DNA of 56,502 bases, taken from contig JAPPOV010000008.1 in the NCBI GenBank assembly GCA_028873595.1, positions 1 to 56,502 on the forward strand, written 5' to 3'. This document shows, piece after piece, positions 7,732 to 18,200 of the stretch. The notes under the pieces were generated by a model. It did not search any database. It was not told the DNA's origin and was given only the letters and a program-made list of their open reading frames with translations. Source of the stretch: Gemmatimonadota bacterium. Lineage in GTDB: Bacteria > Gemmatimonadota > Gemmatimonadetes > Longimicrobiales > Gaopeijiaceae. Position 1 is the first letter of the stretch. Each line of letters opens with the position of its first letter. The position numbers and the translations under genes are program-made.

Positions 7732-9411
7732 ATGGCGGTTCGTGATCTCAGGCGGCATCTGATTCTTCTTCCGCTCCTCGCGGTCGCCTCGTGCGCCGAA
7801 TCCGAGTCGAGCGACGCGCTGCCGAGGGTGGAGGTGCCCGGCGATGGCTCGCACGCGGCACTCGTCGAGTTCTTTCTGGAGTGGAGGGAATTCGAGCGTC
7901 CGAGCTTCGAGGGCGAGGTGCCGGACTACTCTGCCGCCGCGATGGCGGAGCAGGAGGCCGCGCTACCACAGTGGATGGCACGCCTGGCTGCGTTCGAGAT
8001 CGACGACTGGACTGTCACACAGCAGATCGACTGGCATATCGTCCGAGCGGAGATGAACGGACTCTCATTCGATCATGCCGTGCGCAAGCCCTGGGCCCGA
8101 GACCCGGCGTTCTACGTCACGGTCTACGCGGCTCAGAGTGACGTGCCGGCTCATGAAGGATCGGAGCATCACGGCTCGCTCGACCTGTGGAACTTCGAGC
8201 GTCCGTTCTCTGACAGCGATCGTACCTTCATCACGGATCGCATCGCCGCGATCCCGACGCTTCTCGATCAGGCTCGAGGGAATCTTTCCGACAGCAACGC
8301 ACGTGATCTGTGGATGGCAGGTCTGCGATCGTTCCGGGGCCAGAGCGCAGATCTTCTTTCGTTCGCTGAAGAGATCGAGGGGCAGGACGGTGCGCTGGAA
8401 GAGGTGGTCGCCGCCGCGGTGGCTGCGTCCGATTCCTTCCACGACTGGCTCGAAGTCGAGGCCGAGGCCAGGACCGGAGCGTCCGGGGTCGGGAAAGACA
8501 ACTACACGTGGTATATGCGCAACGTCCATCTCGTCCCGTTTTCCTGGGAGGAACAAGTGACGATGATGCGCCGGGAGCTCGCTCGGTCTCACTCGTCGCT
8601 CCGACTCGAGGAACACCGAAATCGCGGCCTTCCCGAGCTCACGCGCATTCAGACTCCCGCCGAGTTCGATCGACGTCTGAACGCTGAGGTCGACGAGTAT
8701 CTCCGCTTCCTCGACGAAGAAGAGATCCATTCGGTTTTCGACTGGATGGATCCGGCGTTGCGTGCGGTGAATGGACAATTCACGCCCGCGGCTCCGGGCG
8801 AGATTCGAAACTTCTTCAATGAAGTGAACTACCGGGACCCTCTGGTGATGCGTACCCACATGCACCACTGGATCGAGCTTGCTCGACCTCCTGCTGCGGG
8901 TGCGAGCCCCCTTCGGGTCACGCCACTTCTCTACAATATCTGGGACGCGCGTTCGGAAGGGCTGGCGACCGGTGTCGAGGAGATGATGATGCATGCCGGA
9001 CTCTTCGACGGGCGTCCCCGGTCGCGAGAGCTGGTGTGGATCATGCTGGCGCAGCGCGCCGCTCGAGCATTGAGTGGCCTCTATCTGCACGGCAACGAAT
9101 TCGAAATGGAGGAGGCTGTCGAGCACTCGATGAAGTGGACCCCGCGCGGGTGGCTACCTGATGGCTCACTCGTTCGAGGGGAGCAGCACCTTTACCTTCG
9201 CCAGCCGGGATACGGCACGAGCTACCTGTCCGGAAAGATCCAGATCGAGGAGCTGCTGGCCGAACGAGCGCTCCAGCTCGGGGACGACTTCACGCTCTTG
9301 GATTTCTTCGATGACTTCTTTGCCTCCGGCATCATTCCGACGGTACTGGTGCGGTGGGAGATGACGGGAGAGCGCGACCCGATCCTGGACGGGCCTCTCG
9401 GTTATCGGTGA
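7732..9411 (+). CDS. DUF885 family lipoprotein
   Basis: A 559-residue DUF885-type protein, a large helical family common in bacteria with many exported proteins. The signal ends in lipobox AVASC (Cys21). GGGAG seven bases before ATG 7732 supports the start. Regions typical of the family are DWTVTQQIDWHIVRAEMNGL near residues 90-110, the NYTWYMRN block, and LLYNIWDARSEGLATGVEE with a downstream EEMMMHAG. The canonical zinc-binding HExxH of peptidases is not visible, so catalytic activity is uncertain; the glutamate/histidine cluster around EEMMMHAG is the best candidate site. Probably periplasmic and membrane-attached. Followed by the serine hydrolase gene on the same strand. Confidence 0.78.
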   Translation: MAVRDLRRHLILLPLLAVASCAESESSDALPRVEVPGDGSHAALVEFFLEWREFERPSFEGEVPDYSAAAMAEQEAALPQWMARLAAFEIDDWTVTQQIDWHIVRAEMNGLSFDHAVRKPWARDPAFYVTVYAAQSDVPAHEGSEHHGSLDLWNFERPFSDSDRTFITDRIAAIPTLLDQARGNLSDSNARDLWMAGLRSFRGQSADLLSFAEEIEGQDGALEEVVAAAVAASDSFHDWLEVEAEARTGASGVGKDNYTWYMRNVHLVPFSWEEQVTMMRRELARSHSSLRLEEHRNRGLPELTRIQTPAEFDRRLNAEVDEYLRFLDEEEIHSVFDWMDPALRAVNGQFTPAAPGEIRNFFNEVNYRDPLVMRTHMHHWIELARPPAAGASPLRVTPLLYNIWDARSEGLATGVEEMMMHAGLFDGRPRSRELVWIMLAQRAARALSGLYLHGNEFEMEEAVEHSMKWTPRGWLPDGSLVRGEQHLYLRQPGYGTSYLSGKIQIEELLAERALQLGDDFTLLDFFDDFFASGIIPTVLVRWEMTGERDPILDGPLGYR

Positions 9412-9557
9412 TGGCCCTCCTTCGCACCATACCGACGGCCACGATCGCAGGAGATGAGTGTCTGCGTCCGCCTGAAATGCTTCACACACGGCTCCGCAGG
9501 ATATCCAGCTCGATTCGACCGTCCGGTTGGATCCGGACCTCCACATATACGGACATC

Positions 9558-11570
9558 ATGATTCGATCACACCGAGTTCTTTCTCCGTTCGTCCTCGCGC
9601 TCACCCTCCTTCTCGGTCTCGCGGCCGCAGCCCATGCTCAGACTGAGCTGCGCGAGGGTCGCGCTGTACGGGGCAGCCTGGCCGAGGGTGACACGGCTCG
9701 CTACAGCGTCGTGGTCGGTGAGGACTACTACCTGTTCGGGGTCGTCGATCAGATCTCGGTCGACGTGGTCATCCGAGTGCTGAAATCCGATGGAAGCGAG
9801 CTCGCGCGCGTCGATGGACCTGCTCGGGGGGCAGAGAAGTTCGCCCGGGAACTGGACGAGGCGGGCACGTACACGATCCAGGTCATCCCGTTCGAGGACG
9901 GAGCCGGTGACTACGAGATCCTGCTCCACCGGGTCGAGCCAATCGCAACCGATCCGGAGAAGCTCGCCGACCAGTTGATGGCTCGGTACGACGGCGACGA
10001 TACCCCGGGTGCTGCGATACAGGTCTGGCGTGATGGTCGGACGTTGTACTCCGAATCATGGGGTATGGCCAACCTTGCGTACGATATGCCCTTCGAGACC
10101 GACACTCGAACGAACATCGGCTCAACCGCGAAGCAGTTCACGGCCTTTGCGGTCATGCTCGAGGCGGAACGAGGAGCGCTCGCGCTCGACGACGACGTCC
10201 GGACGCACATTCCCGAGTTGCCGGATTTTGGGGAGCCGGTCACCGTCCGGCACCTGATCACACACACCTCGGGGCTTCGGGAGATCTTCAATCTCCTCGT
10301 CATGGCCGGCCGCCGGATCGATCACGGTGACTACATCGGTCGCGATGAGGTCATTGAGGTCGTACAGGCCCAGCCCGCGCTGCAGAACTCGCCCGGGGCG
10401 GAGTGGAATTACAACAACACCGCATTCGCTCTCGCGGCGATGATCGTCGAGAAGACGTCGGGTAGGACGTTCCCCGAGTACATGGAGGAAAACGTCTTTG
10501 GTCCGCTCGGCATGACAGGCACGATGGTGCGGGCGCATGCGGAGGCAATCGTACCAAACTACTCGCAAGGCTACCTGCCCGCGGATCAGGGCTACACGGA
10601 GGCTCGTGATCTGAGTGCCGCGGTGGGTGCAGGTGCGATCTACTCGACCGTCGGAGACCTGCAGCGTTGGGTCGAGAACTATTCGAGCCCCAATCCAGTG
10701 GTCGGGACTCCCGAGATCTTCGAGCAGATGATGACGTCGTATGTCCTGTCGGACGGTGAGGAGACGGGGTACGGCTACGGGCTCATGATCGACGAACACG
10801 GTGGCCAGCGGCGAGTCCATCATGGTGGTGCGGACATCGCGCATCGGTCGATGCTGGCATACTACCCGGAGCTCAACGCCGGCATCACGACACAGAGTAA
10901 TCACGCGTCCTTCGATAGCGGTGTCGCCTTTCGACTTGCGGAAGCCTTCTTCTCTGATGCGATCGCGGCTGAAGGGGAGGGGGACGACGGGGACTCCGAC
11001 TTCGATCCAGCTTCGTACGACGCGGAGGACTTCGACGAGTTCGTGGGACGTTACGCCATCGACGCAGCCCCGAACTTCATCCTCTCGTTCTTCCGAGAGG
11101 ACGACACGTTCTACACGCAGGCGACAGGGCAGCAGCAGATCGAAATCGTACCGACGTCCGGCTCGACCTTCGTGATCGCTTCGGTCAACGCGTCGATCGT
11201 CTTCCACCGCAACGAGGAAGGGCAGGTCGATGCCCTCACGCTGAACCAGAATGGTCAGCAGCGCGCGACGCGCCTCCCGGATGATGAGGACGAAGCTGCC
11301 TGGGAGCCGACTTCTGCCGAGCTCGAGGACTTCGTTGGCCGCTACTTCAGCGAGGAACTCCAGACGTTCTACGACTTCGTCGTCGAGGAAGTCGTGCTTA
11401 TCGCGCAGCAGCATCGACTGGACGACATCGCGCTCTCCACCGGTGATGAGGACCGATTCTTCGGCGGCGAACTCAACTTCACGTTCGAGCGCGACCGAAA
11501 CGGACTGGTGATCGGCTTCTACCTCGACAACGTGCGAACGCGGGATGTGCGGTTCGAGCGGGTGCGCTGA
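9558..11570 (+). CDS. Exported beta-lactamase-fold serine hydrolase with PPC and C-terminal domains
   Basis: A 670-residue protein from ATG 9558, which opens a clear signal peptide (about residues 1-28, ending AHAQ). Residues 30-125 are a pre-peptidase C-terminal (PPC)-type beta domain placed N-terminally. Residues 130-480 are a class C beta-lactamase/D-aminopeptidase fold with the catalytic set Ser189-x-x-Lys192 (STAKQF), a YNN motif in WNYNNTAFALA, and HHGG in RVHHGGADI. The last 170 residues repeat an EDFVGRY motif twice, a lipocalin-like DUF3471 pair. Expected role: periplasmic hydrolysis of esters or D-amino peptides. An acidic linker (EGEGDDGDSDFD) separates the hydrolase and tail. Confidence 0.85.
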   Translation: MIRSHRVLSPFVLALTLLLGLAAAAHAQTELREGRAVRGSLAEGDTARYSVVVGEDYYLFGVVDQISVDVVIRVLKSDGSELARVDGPARGAEKFARELDEAGTYTIQVIPFEDGAGDYEILLHRVEPIATDPEKLADQLMARYDGDDTPGAAIQVWRDGRTLYSESWGMANLAYDMPFETDTRTNIGSTAKQFTAFAVMLEAERGALALDDDVRTHIPELPDFGEPVTVRHLITHTSGLREIFNLLVMAGRRIDHGDYIGRDEVIEVVQAQPALQNSPGAEWNYNNTAFALAAMIVEKTSGRTFPEYMEENVFGPLGMTGTMVRAHAEAIVPNYSQGYLPADQGYTEARDLSAAVGAGAIYSTVGDLQRWVENYSSPNPVVGTPEIFEQMMTSYVLSDGEETGYGYGLMIDEHGGQRRVHHGGADIAHRSMLAYYPELNAGITTQSNHASFDSGVAFRLAEAFFSDAIAAEGEGDDGDSDFDPASYDAEDFDEFVGRYAIDAAPNFILSFFREDDTFYTQATGQQQIEIVPTSGSTFVIASVNASIVFHRNEEGQVDALTLNQNGQQRATRLPDDEDEAAWEPTSAELEDFVGRYFSEELQTFYDFVVEEVVLIAQQHRLDDIALSTGDEDRFFGGELNFTFERDRNGLVIGFYLDNVRTRDVRFERVR

Positions 11571-11584
11571 TCGCGACACGCAGG

Positions 11585-12364
11585 GTGCAGGGCGGAAGAC
11601 GTCCCGTGGGCCAGATGACCCGGTGGGCGGTTCTCGTGGCGCCCTTCCTGAGCGGGTGCGTGCCGGACCAACCGGTGCGAACACCGCTCGACGCGCTGCT
11701 GGTGGATGCCGTATGCCGTGCGTCCGTTTCGGATCTTCTCGCAGACCTCGGCGCGGCCGCCTCGTACATTCAGGCCCCACCGTCAGGGGATGGATCACCG
11801 AGCGTCCGAGTGCCGACCGCACACTTCGCGGAGTGGGTCGCCGTGACCCTTCCGTCGGGGAGGCCGCCGATTCTGTCGCGGATCACCTCCGAGGTGATCG
11901 AGACGTTCCGCTTTAGCGACGAGTGCTCGTACGGCGTGGAGACCTCTCAGATGCCTGGGTCGGACAGCGTCGAGACGCTCTTCACGGACGCGGTTCTTCT
12001 GGACCTCATCGAAGACTCCGCGGAGAGCCCGCTGGTCGTGTACGTGTGGGCACCGCACATGCCACTCTCTCCGGACGGTTGGCCCGAACTCCAGGCGGCT
12101 GCTCAGGCATTAGATATGCGTGCGGTGCCGGCGTTGATGGCGCACAGTGACCCCGCATTCGCGGCCCGCGAGGCGGCGCGCGTCGGGATGCCGGTGTCGG
12201 GATTACGCGAGATCGCGTCCATAGAGCTCAGTCAGCGGCAGGCGCAGGTCCACGCTCCGTCGATTGTGATCTTCGGGGACGATCGTGTGTCGCCGGTGCT
12301 ACCAGGTTATCGGAACGCCGAGGGTTACCTGCACTACCTCGAGGCATTTCTCGGCGGACGCTGA
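11585..12364 (+). CDS. Lipoprotein with a thioredoxin-like C-terminal half lacking CxxC
   Basis: A 259-residue protein starting 14 bp after the hydrolase. GTG 11585 and ATG 11615 both give a signal with lipobox FLSGC; the later start would have a more usual length. The C-terminal half (SPLVVYVWAPHMPLS, then ALDMRAVPALM, then APSIVIFGDDRVSPVLPGY) has the strand order of a thioredoxin fold with a cis-proline-like loop. The active-site position reads PHMP instead of CxxC, so it is probably not a redox enzyme. Two cysteines occur earlier. It ends 35 bp before a convergent gene. Confidence 0.6.
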   Translation: MQGGRRPVGQMTRWAVLVAPFLSGCVPDQPVRTPLDALLVDAVCRASVSDLLADLGAAASYIQAPPSGDGSPSVRVPTAHFAEWVAVTLPSGRPPILSRITSEVIETFRFSDECSYGVETSQMPGSDSVETLFTDAVLLDLIEDSAESPLVVYVWAPHMPLSPDGWPELQAAAQALDMRAVPALMAHSDPAFAAREAARVGMPVSGLREIASIELSQRQAQVHAPSIVIFGDDRVSPVLPGYRNAEGYLHYLEAFLGGR

Positions 12365-12368
12365 GGAG

Positions 12369-12402
12369 AAAAAGGACCGCCGACGTCGAGCCCGGTGTCC
12401 TA
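12369..12402 (-). terminator. Intrinsic terminator for the minus-strand propeller gene
   Basis: On the minus strand AGGAC(A)CCG pairs across a loop with CGG(CG)GTCCT, followed directly by TTTTT (12373-12369) and CTCC. The stem begins at the stop codon of the minus gene. It lies between two convergent genes. Confidence 0.55.
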
Positions 12403-13875
12403 CGGCTCGATCGCCCGGCATAGCGCTTCGAGCTCAGTCCAGTCTCGATCCGCATTGGATTCACCCTGGCGAGCGTCGAGGACAAGGGCCTCGCACTGCA
12501 CTGGCGTGAGCGACATCGCCTGAGCCGGCAGCTCGTGTGGATCGAGCGGAAAGGGCTCTCCATCCGCTGGCGCACTTCTCAGGCATGCGTTCTGCCAAAG
12601 TGCCCCGAGTTCGCTCCACAAAGCCGCGTCTCGCACGGTCATCATGTCACGTGTACGCCATCCCCTCGAGTTCGGGTCAACGACCCGGAAGCGGAACCGC
12701 TTCTCTTCTTCGGACTCGCGAGGTGCGGTGTTCGACAGAAAGAAGAGGGACCCATCAGGGAGAAACGCAGGGAAGTAGCTGCCCACACCCGCAGCCAGCG
12801 ACGTGGTCAGGCGCTGCAGGCCGGACGATCCGATGATCTGGCCATCGGCATCTCGGTCCAGGCGCGCGACCATGATGTCGGTGATGGTCGACTCTGGAAG
12901 TCCTCCGTTCACGAAGGGTGTCAGGTACTGCCCCTGGCTCAGGTGAAACGTCAGCATCGAACCGTCGAAGCTGAAGTCGGCCTTGCCCGCCACGAAGCCC
13001 AGGTCGAGGACCTCCGAGCATGACGTCGTTCCAGCGGACGGGTCCGTCAGGGTGATCGAGTAGACCTTCAGCGAGGCTCCGTTGGCGTAGGCGTTTCCCG
13101 CAACCTCGCTCGTATACGCCGCGACGTATCGGCCGTCTTTCGAGATGAATGGCGTGTTCAGGTCGTTCTGGACCTCGGGGCAGACGGCCATCGGGTCACT
13201 CGCCTGGACGTCGAGAAGCTCCCCCGTGTCGGCGCTGTGCCGAAAGAGGTAGTCGACGATCCGAAATCCGGACTCGTCGGCCGTACCGGAGAACATCAAT
13301 CGATACGTCGTTTCGAGCCCGCTGTCCGTATCGACTTCGTGAACCAGAGAGGTCGACTGGTAGTAGACCCGGTGCATCGCCGGATGCTCGTGAATGAATG
13401 CCGGCTCGAGGTCGGATACGTCCCGTCCCTCAGCCAATGCCTCCAACATCGGCGCCACAGGATAGAAGCGGGTATTCGAGTCGCTCGTGTAGTAGGACGG
13501 CACGGTCATGTAGCGACCGTCCGGGGTCGCGACCGCGTCGGACCGGTCGGGGATCTCGACACGCTCGTCCGTCGTCAGGTTGTAGATGTAGTTCTGATCA
13601 TGACTCGCGAAGGCGATAATCCAATCGTCACCCGCGTGAGGTACCGGTCGAGCGAACCAGTTCACGTCGTCGATGGCTGGAGCGTTCGGCCCGGGCCGGT
13701 CTGCCAGAACATCCAGCGCCATCTCTGGGATCGAGCAGTAGTCCCCGCTCGTCGCCAGCATCGCTCCCGGGAGCGATGCTTCGTCGGCACCCGATTCGGA
13801 CGTTCCCCCGCAGCATGAGACTGCGGCCAGTAGAGGGAGACTCGAGCTAAGGCGTGCTGGCCGCGAGCGACTCAT
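12400..13875 (-). CDS. TolB/WD40-like beta-propeller lipoprotein
   Basis: A 491-residue lipoprotein; the signal ends near VSCCGG. GGAG nine bases upstream of the ATG at 13875 supports the start. Repeated propeller-strand signatures follow: ATPDGRYMTVPSY, FISKDGRYVAAYT, FSFDGSMLTFHLS and FLPDGSLFFLSN, each with the (S/P)-x-DG-x-(Y/L) pattern of TolB-like blades. The last ~90 residues are helical with cysteines (NACLRS, VQCEALVL, EALCRAIEP) and may cap the propeller. It starts five bases after the stop of the upstream amidohydrolase and is surely co-transcribed. Its role may be binding of a protein or polymer; no catalytic motif is visible. Confidence 0.78.
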   Translation of the reverse strand: MSRSRPARLSSSLPLLAAVSCCGGTSESGADEASLPGAMLATSGDYCSIPEMALDVLADRPGPNAPAIDDVNWFARPVPHAGDDWIIAFASHDQNYIYNLTTDERVEIPDRSDAVATPDGRYMTVPSYYTSDSNTRFYPVAPMLEALAEGRDVSDLEPAFIHEHPAMHRVYYQSTSLVHEVDTDSGLETTYRLMFSGTADESGFRIVDYLFRHSADTGELLDVQASDPMAVCPEVQNDLNTPFISKDGRYVAAYTSEVAGNAYANGASLKVYSITLTDPSAGTTSCSEVLDLGFVAGKADFSFDGSMLTFHLSQGQYLTPFVNGGLPESTITDIMVARLDRDADGQIIGSSGLQRLTTSLAAGVGSYFPAFLPDGSLFFLSNTAPRESEEEKRFRFRVVDPNSRGWRTRDMMTVRDAALWSELGALWQNACLRSAPADGEPFPLDPHELPAQAMSLTPVQCEALVLDARQGESNADRDWTELEALCRAIEP

Positions 13876-13880
13876 GCAGG

Positions 13881-15038
13881 CTACTCCGGTTGTCCGGTGG
13901 GCAGAGCGGCGGTCGGCAAGCCCGGAATGATGCGGTATGCGTTTTCGTAGTAGAGCGCTCGAAGCACCTCGTCGGGCAGGTCCATTCCGTACAGCTTCCA
14001 GAACGCGTGATAGTCACGGTAGTAATCGAAGTACTCGTCCGCCGTCTCGAAGACACGGAAGAAGTACGGATACTCATCTGGCTGGAAGGAATCCTTCCCG
14101 AACAGGATACGGTCCTGATACTTCGCGAAGAACTCGCCCGCGAAGCGCGGCTGCCGCCCCAGGTCGTAGAGTACGGCTCCGACCTCGGCGAGCACGTTGG
14201 GATGTGCGTCGAAGATCTCCCCCAGACGCGCGAGGTCGGCGGTGTGCCAACCCATATGTGCGAGGATCCATGTCGTGTTCGGGTGCTTCATGAGCATCCG
14301 GTTCCGCTCTTCCATCAGGTCGTCGAATGATGGGAACCGCTCTCGGTCCATGAAGCGTCGGTTCTCGAAGAGGGCCAGCTCGAGCCAGCGCTCGTTCGTG
14401 TAGTCGAGTGGCTCGAAGAACTCCGGCGGATCCGCGGTGTGCACGAAGACCGGGATGCCGAGTCGGCCTGCAGTTTCCCAGACGATGTCCAGCTCCGGGT
14501 CGTCCATCTGAAGGCGTGACCCGTCCGCCTTCGTGTGATAGAGCCCGAATGCTTTGCTTATCTCCCCGATCCCGACTGCACCGGCCGCCACGTCTTCCTC
14601 GAGCTGCGCCGCGATGCGACTGCCGGACCCGGGGCCCACGTTCTGGAGATCCAGGGATGCGAAGAAGACAAACCTGTCCTCGTACCCGGCCTCGCGGACG
14701 GCCTCGATCTGAGCGCGCAGGCGCTGCCCCGAGCTGGGCCGGGCCTGAACCATGACACCGATATTCAGTCGATCCATCTCGGTGACGACCCGGTCGATGG
14801 CCTCACGGTTATCGAGCGTTGGCGGGTGCCCGTGGATGTCTACGAGGGGAAACCGAGCGCGCGGCACCTCATGCTCCGGGACCACGAGTGTCGACTGCGG
14901 TCTGTACTCCAGGATGGTCGGTGGAGGGATCGTCGGCTGTCGATCCTGACCTGGTCGGCGCGTCTGAGCGTCACAGGCGATGGGCGCGAAGCAGATGGCG
15001 AGTAGCAGAAGAGCGCGTGGACGGGTCATGTAGCGCAT
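13881..15038 (-). CDS. Exported metal-dependent amidohydrolase (amidohydrolase-2/ACMSD type)
   Basis: A 385-residue TIM-barrel hydrolase. ATG 15038 (or 15029) opens a signal peptide with a lipobox-like PIACD. Metal and catalytic residues in order: HGH in LVDIHGHPP, a glutamate and a lysine in GIGEISKAF, histidine in PVFVHTADPPEF, histidines in WILAHMGWH, and aspartate in ILFGKDSFQP. This set is typical of the amidohydrolase_2 group, which includes decarboxylases and lactonases. The substrate is not evident. It is the first gene of a two-gene minus operon and is divergent from the propeller-amidohydrolase gene at 15230, leaving a 191-bp region that must hold both promoters. Confidence 0.82.
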   Translation of the reverse strand: MRYMTRPRALLLLAICFAPIACDAQTRRPGQDRQPTIPPPTILEYRPQSTLVVPEHEVPRARFPLVDIHGHPPTLDNREAIDRVVTEMDRLNIGVMVQARPSSGQRLRAQIEAVREAGYEDRFVFFASLDLQNVGPGSGSRIAAQLEEDVAAGAVGIGEISKAFGLYHTKADGSRLQMDDPELDIVWETAGRLGIPVFVHTADPPEFFEPLDYTNERWLELALFENRRFMDRERFPSFDDLMEERNRMLMKHPNTTWILAHMGWHTADLARLGEIFDAHPNVLAEVGAVLYDLGRQPRFAGEFFAKYQDRILFGKDSFQPDEYPYFFRVFETADEYFDYYRDYHAFWKLYGMDLPDEVLRALYYENAYRIIPGLPTAALPTGQPE

Positions 15039-15229
15039 CGCAGTCGTCTCGGTCGAGTGAATCGGGCCAACCTGGGCCTGGCCACGGATGCTGTACAGGT
15101 CGGGGCACAGAGCGTTCCGTCCGGCCTGCGGGTAGCCCACCCTCGGCCTGACGGCGATCTTCCGTGATCGATGGATTGGAATCGACGTGCGAGTCCGGAT
15201 GGCAGTCGGCTTTTGCTCAGGAGTGCAGG

Positions 15230-18200
15230 ATGTCGAAGCGAGTGTGGCAGTTCACGATGGCGTGGGTCGGACTCCTGGTGTTGGGGTCGGCTGCGCCGGT
15301 TCTGGCCCAGGACCACGAGGAAGCGGACGAGGCGACGGAACTGCTCAAGGAAGGCCTGCCGCTGACGCCGGAACGCACCCTTTCCGAGACGTTTACGGAA
15401 GGCTCATGGATTTCGCTGGACATCAGTCCGGATGGACAGACGATCGTCTTCGATCTGCTCGGCGACCTCTATACCATGCCGTTCTCCGGAGGACAGGCCA
15501 CGCCGCTGACCCAGGGCATGGCGTTCGACGGACAGCCGCGCTTCAGCCCGGACGGTCAGACGGTGGTGTTCGTCAGCGACCGAAGTGGCGGTGATGCCGT
15601 CTGGACCATCTCCCTCGACATGGCCGATACGACGCGCATTACGCGTGGTGAGCGAAGTGCGTTTCAATCCCCGGAGTGGACACCGGACGGCGACTTCATC
15701 GTGGCGACTCGTCAGGGGCCGGGGCAGGGCAAATTGTGGATGTACCACCGTGAGGGCGGTGGTGGTATCCAGCTGATCGAAGACCCCGGCAACGCCCGCA
15801 CGACGGGTGCCGCGTTCGGTTCGAACGATCGGTATATCTGGTATGGTCGTCGGACAGGCACGTGGCAGTACAATTCGCCCGGCCGGGACTATCAGCTCTG
15901 GGTCTACGACCGCGAGACCGGAGAGAACAGCGTCCGCTCGGGTCGGTATGGTGGCGCGTTCCGTCCGACGCTCTCACCGGATGGCCGGTGGCTCGTGTAC
16001 GGTAGCCGGCATGTCTCGCAGACCGGTCTGCGCATTCGTGATCTGGAAACTGGGGAAGATCGGTGGCTTGCGTTTCCCGTTCAGCGCGACGAGCAGGAGT
16101 CTCGTGCCGCACGCGACGCGTATCCGGGGATGAGCTTCACACCTGACTCACGGGAGGTTGCAGCCTTCTGGGGCGGGAAGCTGTGGCGGGTGCCGGTCGA
16201 TGGCGGTGACCCGATCGAGATCCCGTTTCGGGTCGATGTCGAGCTACCCATGGGGCCTGAAGTCGACTTCGACTATCCCATCGATGACTCCCCGACCTTC
16301 GTCGCCAAGCAGATCCGTGATCTGGCACCGTCTCCGGACGGCGAGCGGCTCGCGTTCACGATCATGGGGGACGTCTATGTGAAGGCTTTGCCCGACGGGG
16401 AACCCCGTCGCATTGTCGAGATGGATGCGATGGCCGCTCAGCCTGCGTGGTCACCGGATGGTGAGCGCCTCGTCTTCGCGACGTATTCGGACGCGGAGGG
16501 CGGCCGCCTTTATGCGGTCGACTACGACGGCGATGATCTGGAGCGGATCACCCCTGACGCCGCCTTTTTTACCCAACCGGTCTTTTCGCCGGATGGAGCG
16601 CGCGTGGTGGCGATCAGAGGTCCTCGCGTGGCGTACGAAGACGCCCTCACCCAGGGTGTCCCGCGAGGCTCGATCGATCTCGTCTGGGTGCCGTCGACGG
16701 GCGGTGAGGCCTCGGTCGTCACCCCGATTGCAGGTCTCAACGCGCCACACTTCGTGAACGGATCCGACCGTATCTACGCAACGCAGTCGGGTACGGGCCT
16801 CATCTCGATGCGTTGGGACGGGACGGATCGACGCGAGCATGTGCAGGTCCGTGGTGGAAGTCCCAATGGGGGGCAAGGGCCGGCCGCATCGCTGATCAAG
16901 ATGGCGCCAGAGGGTGACCAGGCGATGGCCTTGGTCGGCAACCAGCTCTACGTCGTGACGGTGCCGTACGGCGTCGGTGCGGATGCCCCGACGATCTCGG
17001 TCGCGAACCCGTCGGCCGCGTCGTTTCCGGCGAAGCAGCTCACCGACATTGGTGCGCAGTTTCCGGCATGGGGTGCGAGTAGTCGAGACGTACACTGGGC
17101 ACTCGGGAACGCACACTTCGTGTACGATCTCGATGCGGCGCAGGCGTTCGCAGACAGCGTGGAAGCCGAGCGGGCGATGGAGAGCGCGGAGGAGGAAGCT
17201 GACGAAGCGGCGGAGGGAGGAGTGGACGAAGCCGACGAGGAGTCCGACAGCGAGGAGTACCGTCCGATGGAGTCCCGTATCGCGGTCGAGGTGGACCGGG
17301 ACGTACCGCAGGGCGTCCTTGCGCTGACCGGGGCCCGCATCATCACGATGAATGGTGACGAAATCTTCGAGCGTGGCGACATCGTCATTCGCAATAATCG
17401 GATCGAAGCAGTGGGGGCATCGGGATCCGTGTCGATTCCGGCCGAGGCCACCCGAATGGATATGGATGGCCGGACGATCGTGCCGGGCTACGTAGACACC
17501 CATGCCCATCTCCGAGCATCGTTCAACGTGCATCGTTCGCAACCGTGGTCGTATGCGGCCAACCTGGCCTACGGCGTGACGACGGCACGCGACCCGCAGA
17601 CCGGTTCGAGTGACGTGCTGTCGTATGAAGACTTCGTGCGTGCTGGCCGGATGGTCGGCCCCCGGATCTACAGCACCGGGCAAGGCGTCTTCTCCGGCGA
17701 GGGCATCAGCAGTCTCGATGAGGCGCGCGACGTGCTTCGTCGCTACTCGGATTACTTCGATACGAAGACGATCAAGATGTACGGCGCAGGGAACCGCGAA
17801 GTGCGGCAGTGGATCATCCAGGCGGCACGTGAGCTCGAGCTCATGCCGACCACGGAGGGGAGTCTCGATCTGCGCCTCAACTTGACGATGGCGCAGGATG
17901 GGTACTCCGGGACGGAGCACAACCTGCCGGGTGTCCCACTCTTTGACGACGTCGTCGAACTCGTGGCGCAATCGAACATGGCGACGACACCCACGATCGT
18001 CGTGACGTATGGTGGCCCGTGGGCGGAAAACCTCTTCTATACCACGACCGACGTGCTCCGCGACGAAAAGCTCTCAACGTTCACGCCATGGGAGGAGATC
18101 TACCAGAAGGCGGCTCGTCGGGCTGGTGGTGCCGGGTGGTTCGACGAGTCACAGTACATCCACCGGGAGATCTCCGACTTTCTTGACGATGTGGTCGAGG

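Noticed and set aside
9521..9538. Perfect 6-bp stem GTCCGG/CCGGAC with six-base loop upstream of the serine hydrolase
   Set aside because: No T-tract follows and it is close to the next start; not enough for a terminator or operator call.
10122..11822. Minus-strand open frame of 566 codons opposite the serine hydrolase
   Set aside because: Arg/His-rich and without any motif; the opposite strand encodes a clear beta-lactamase-fold enzyme.
16451..17971. Long minus-strand open frame of 506 codons inside the propeller-amidohydrolase gene
   Set aside because: Reverse-complement shadow; the plus-strand frame has recognisable SPDG and HAH motifs throughout.
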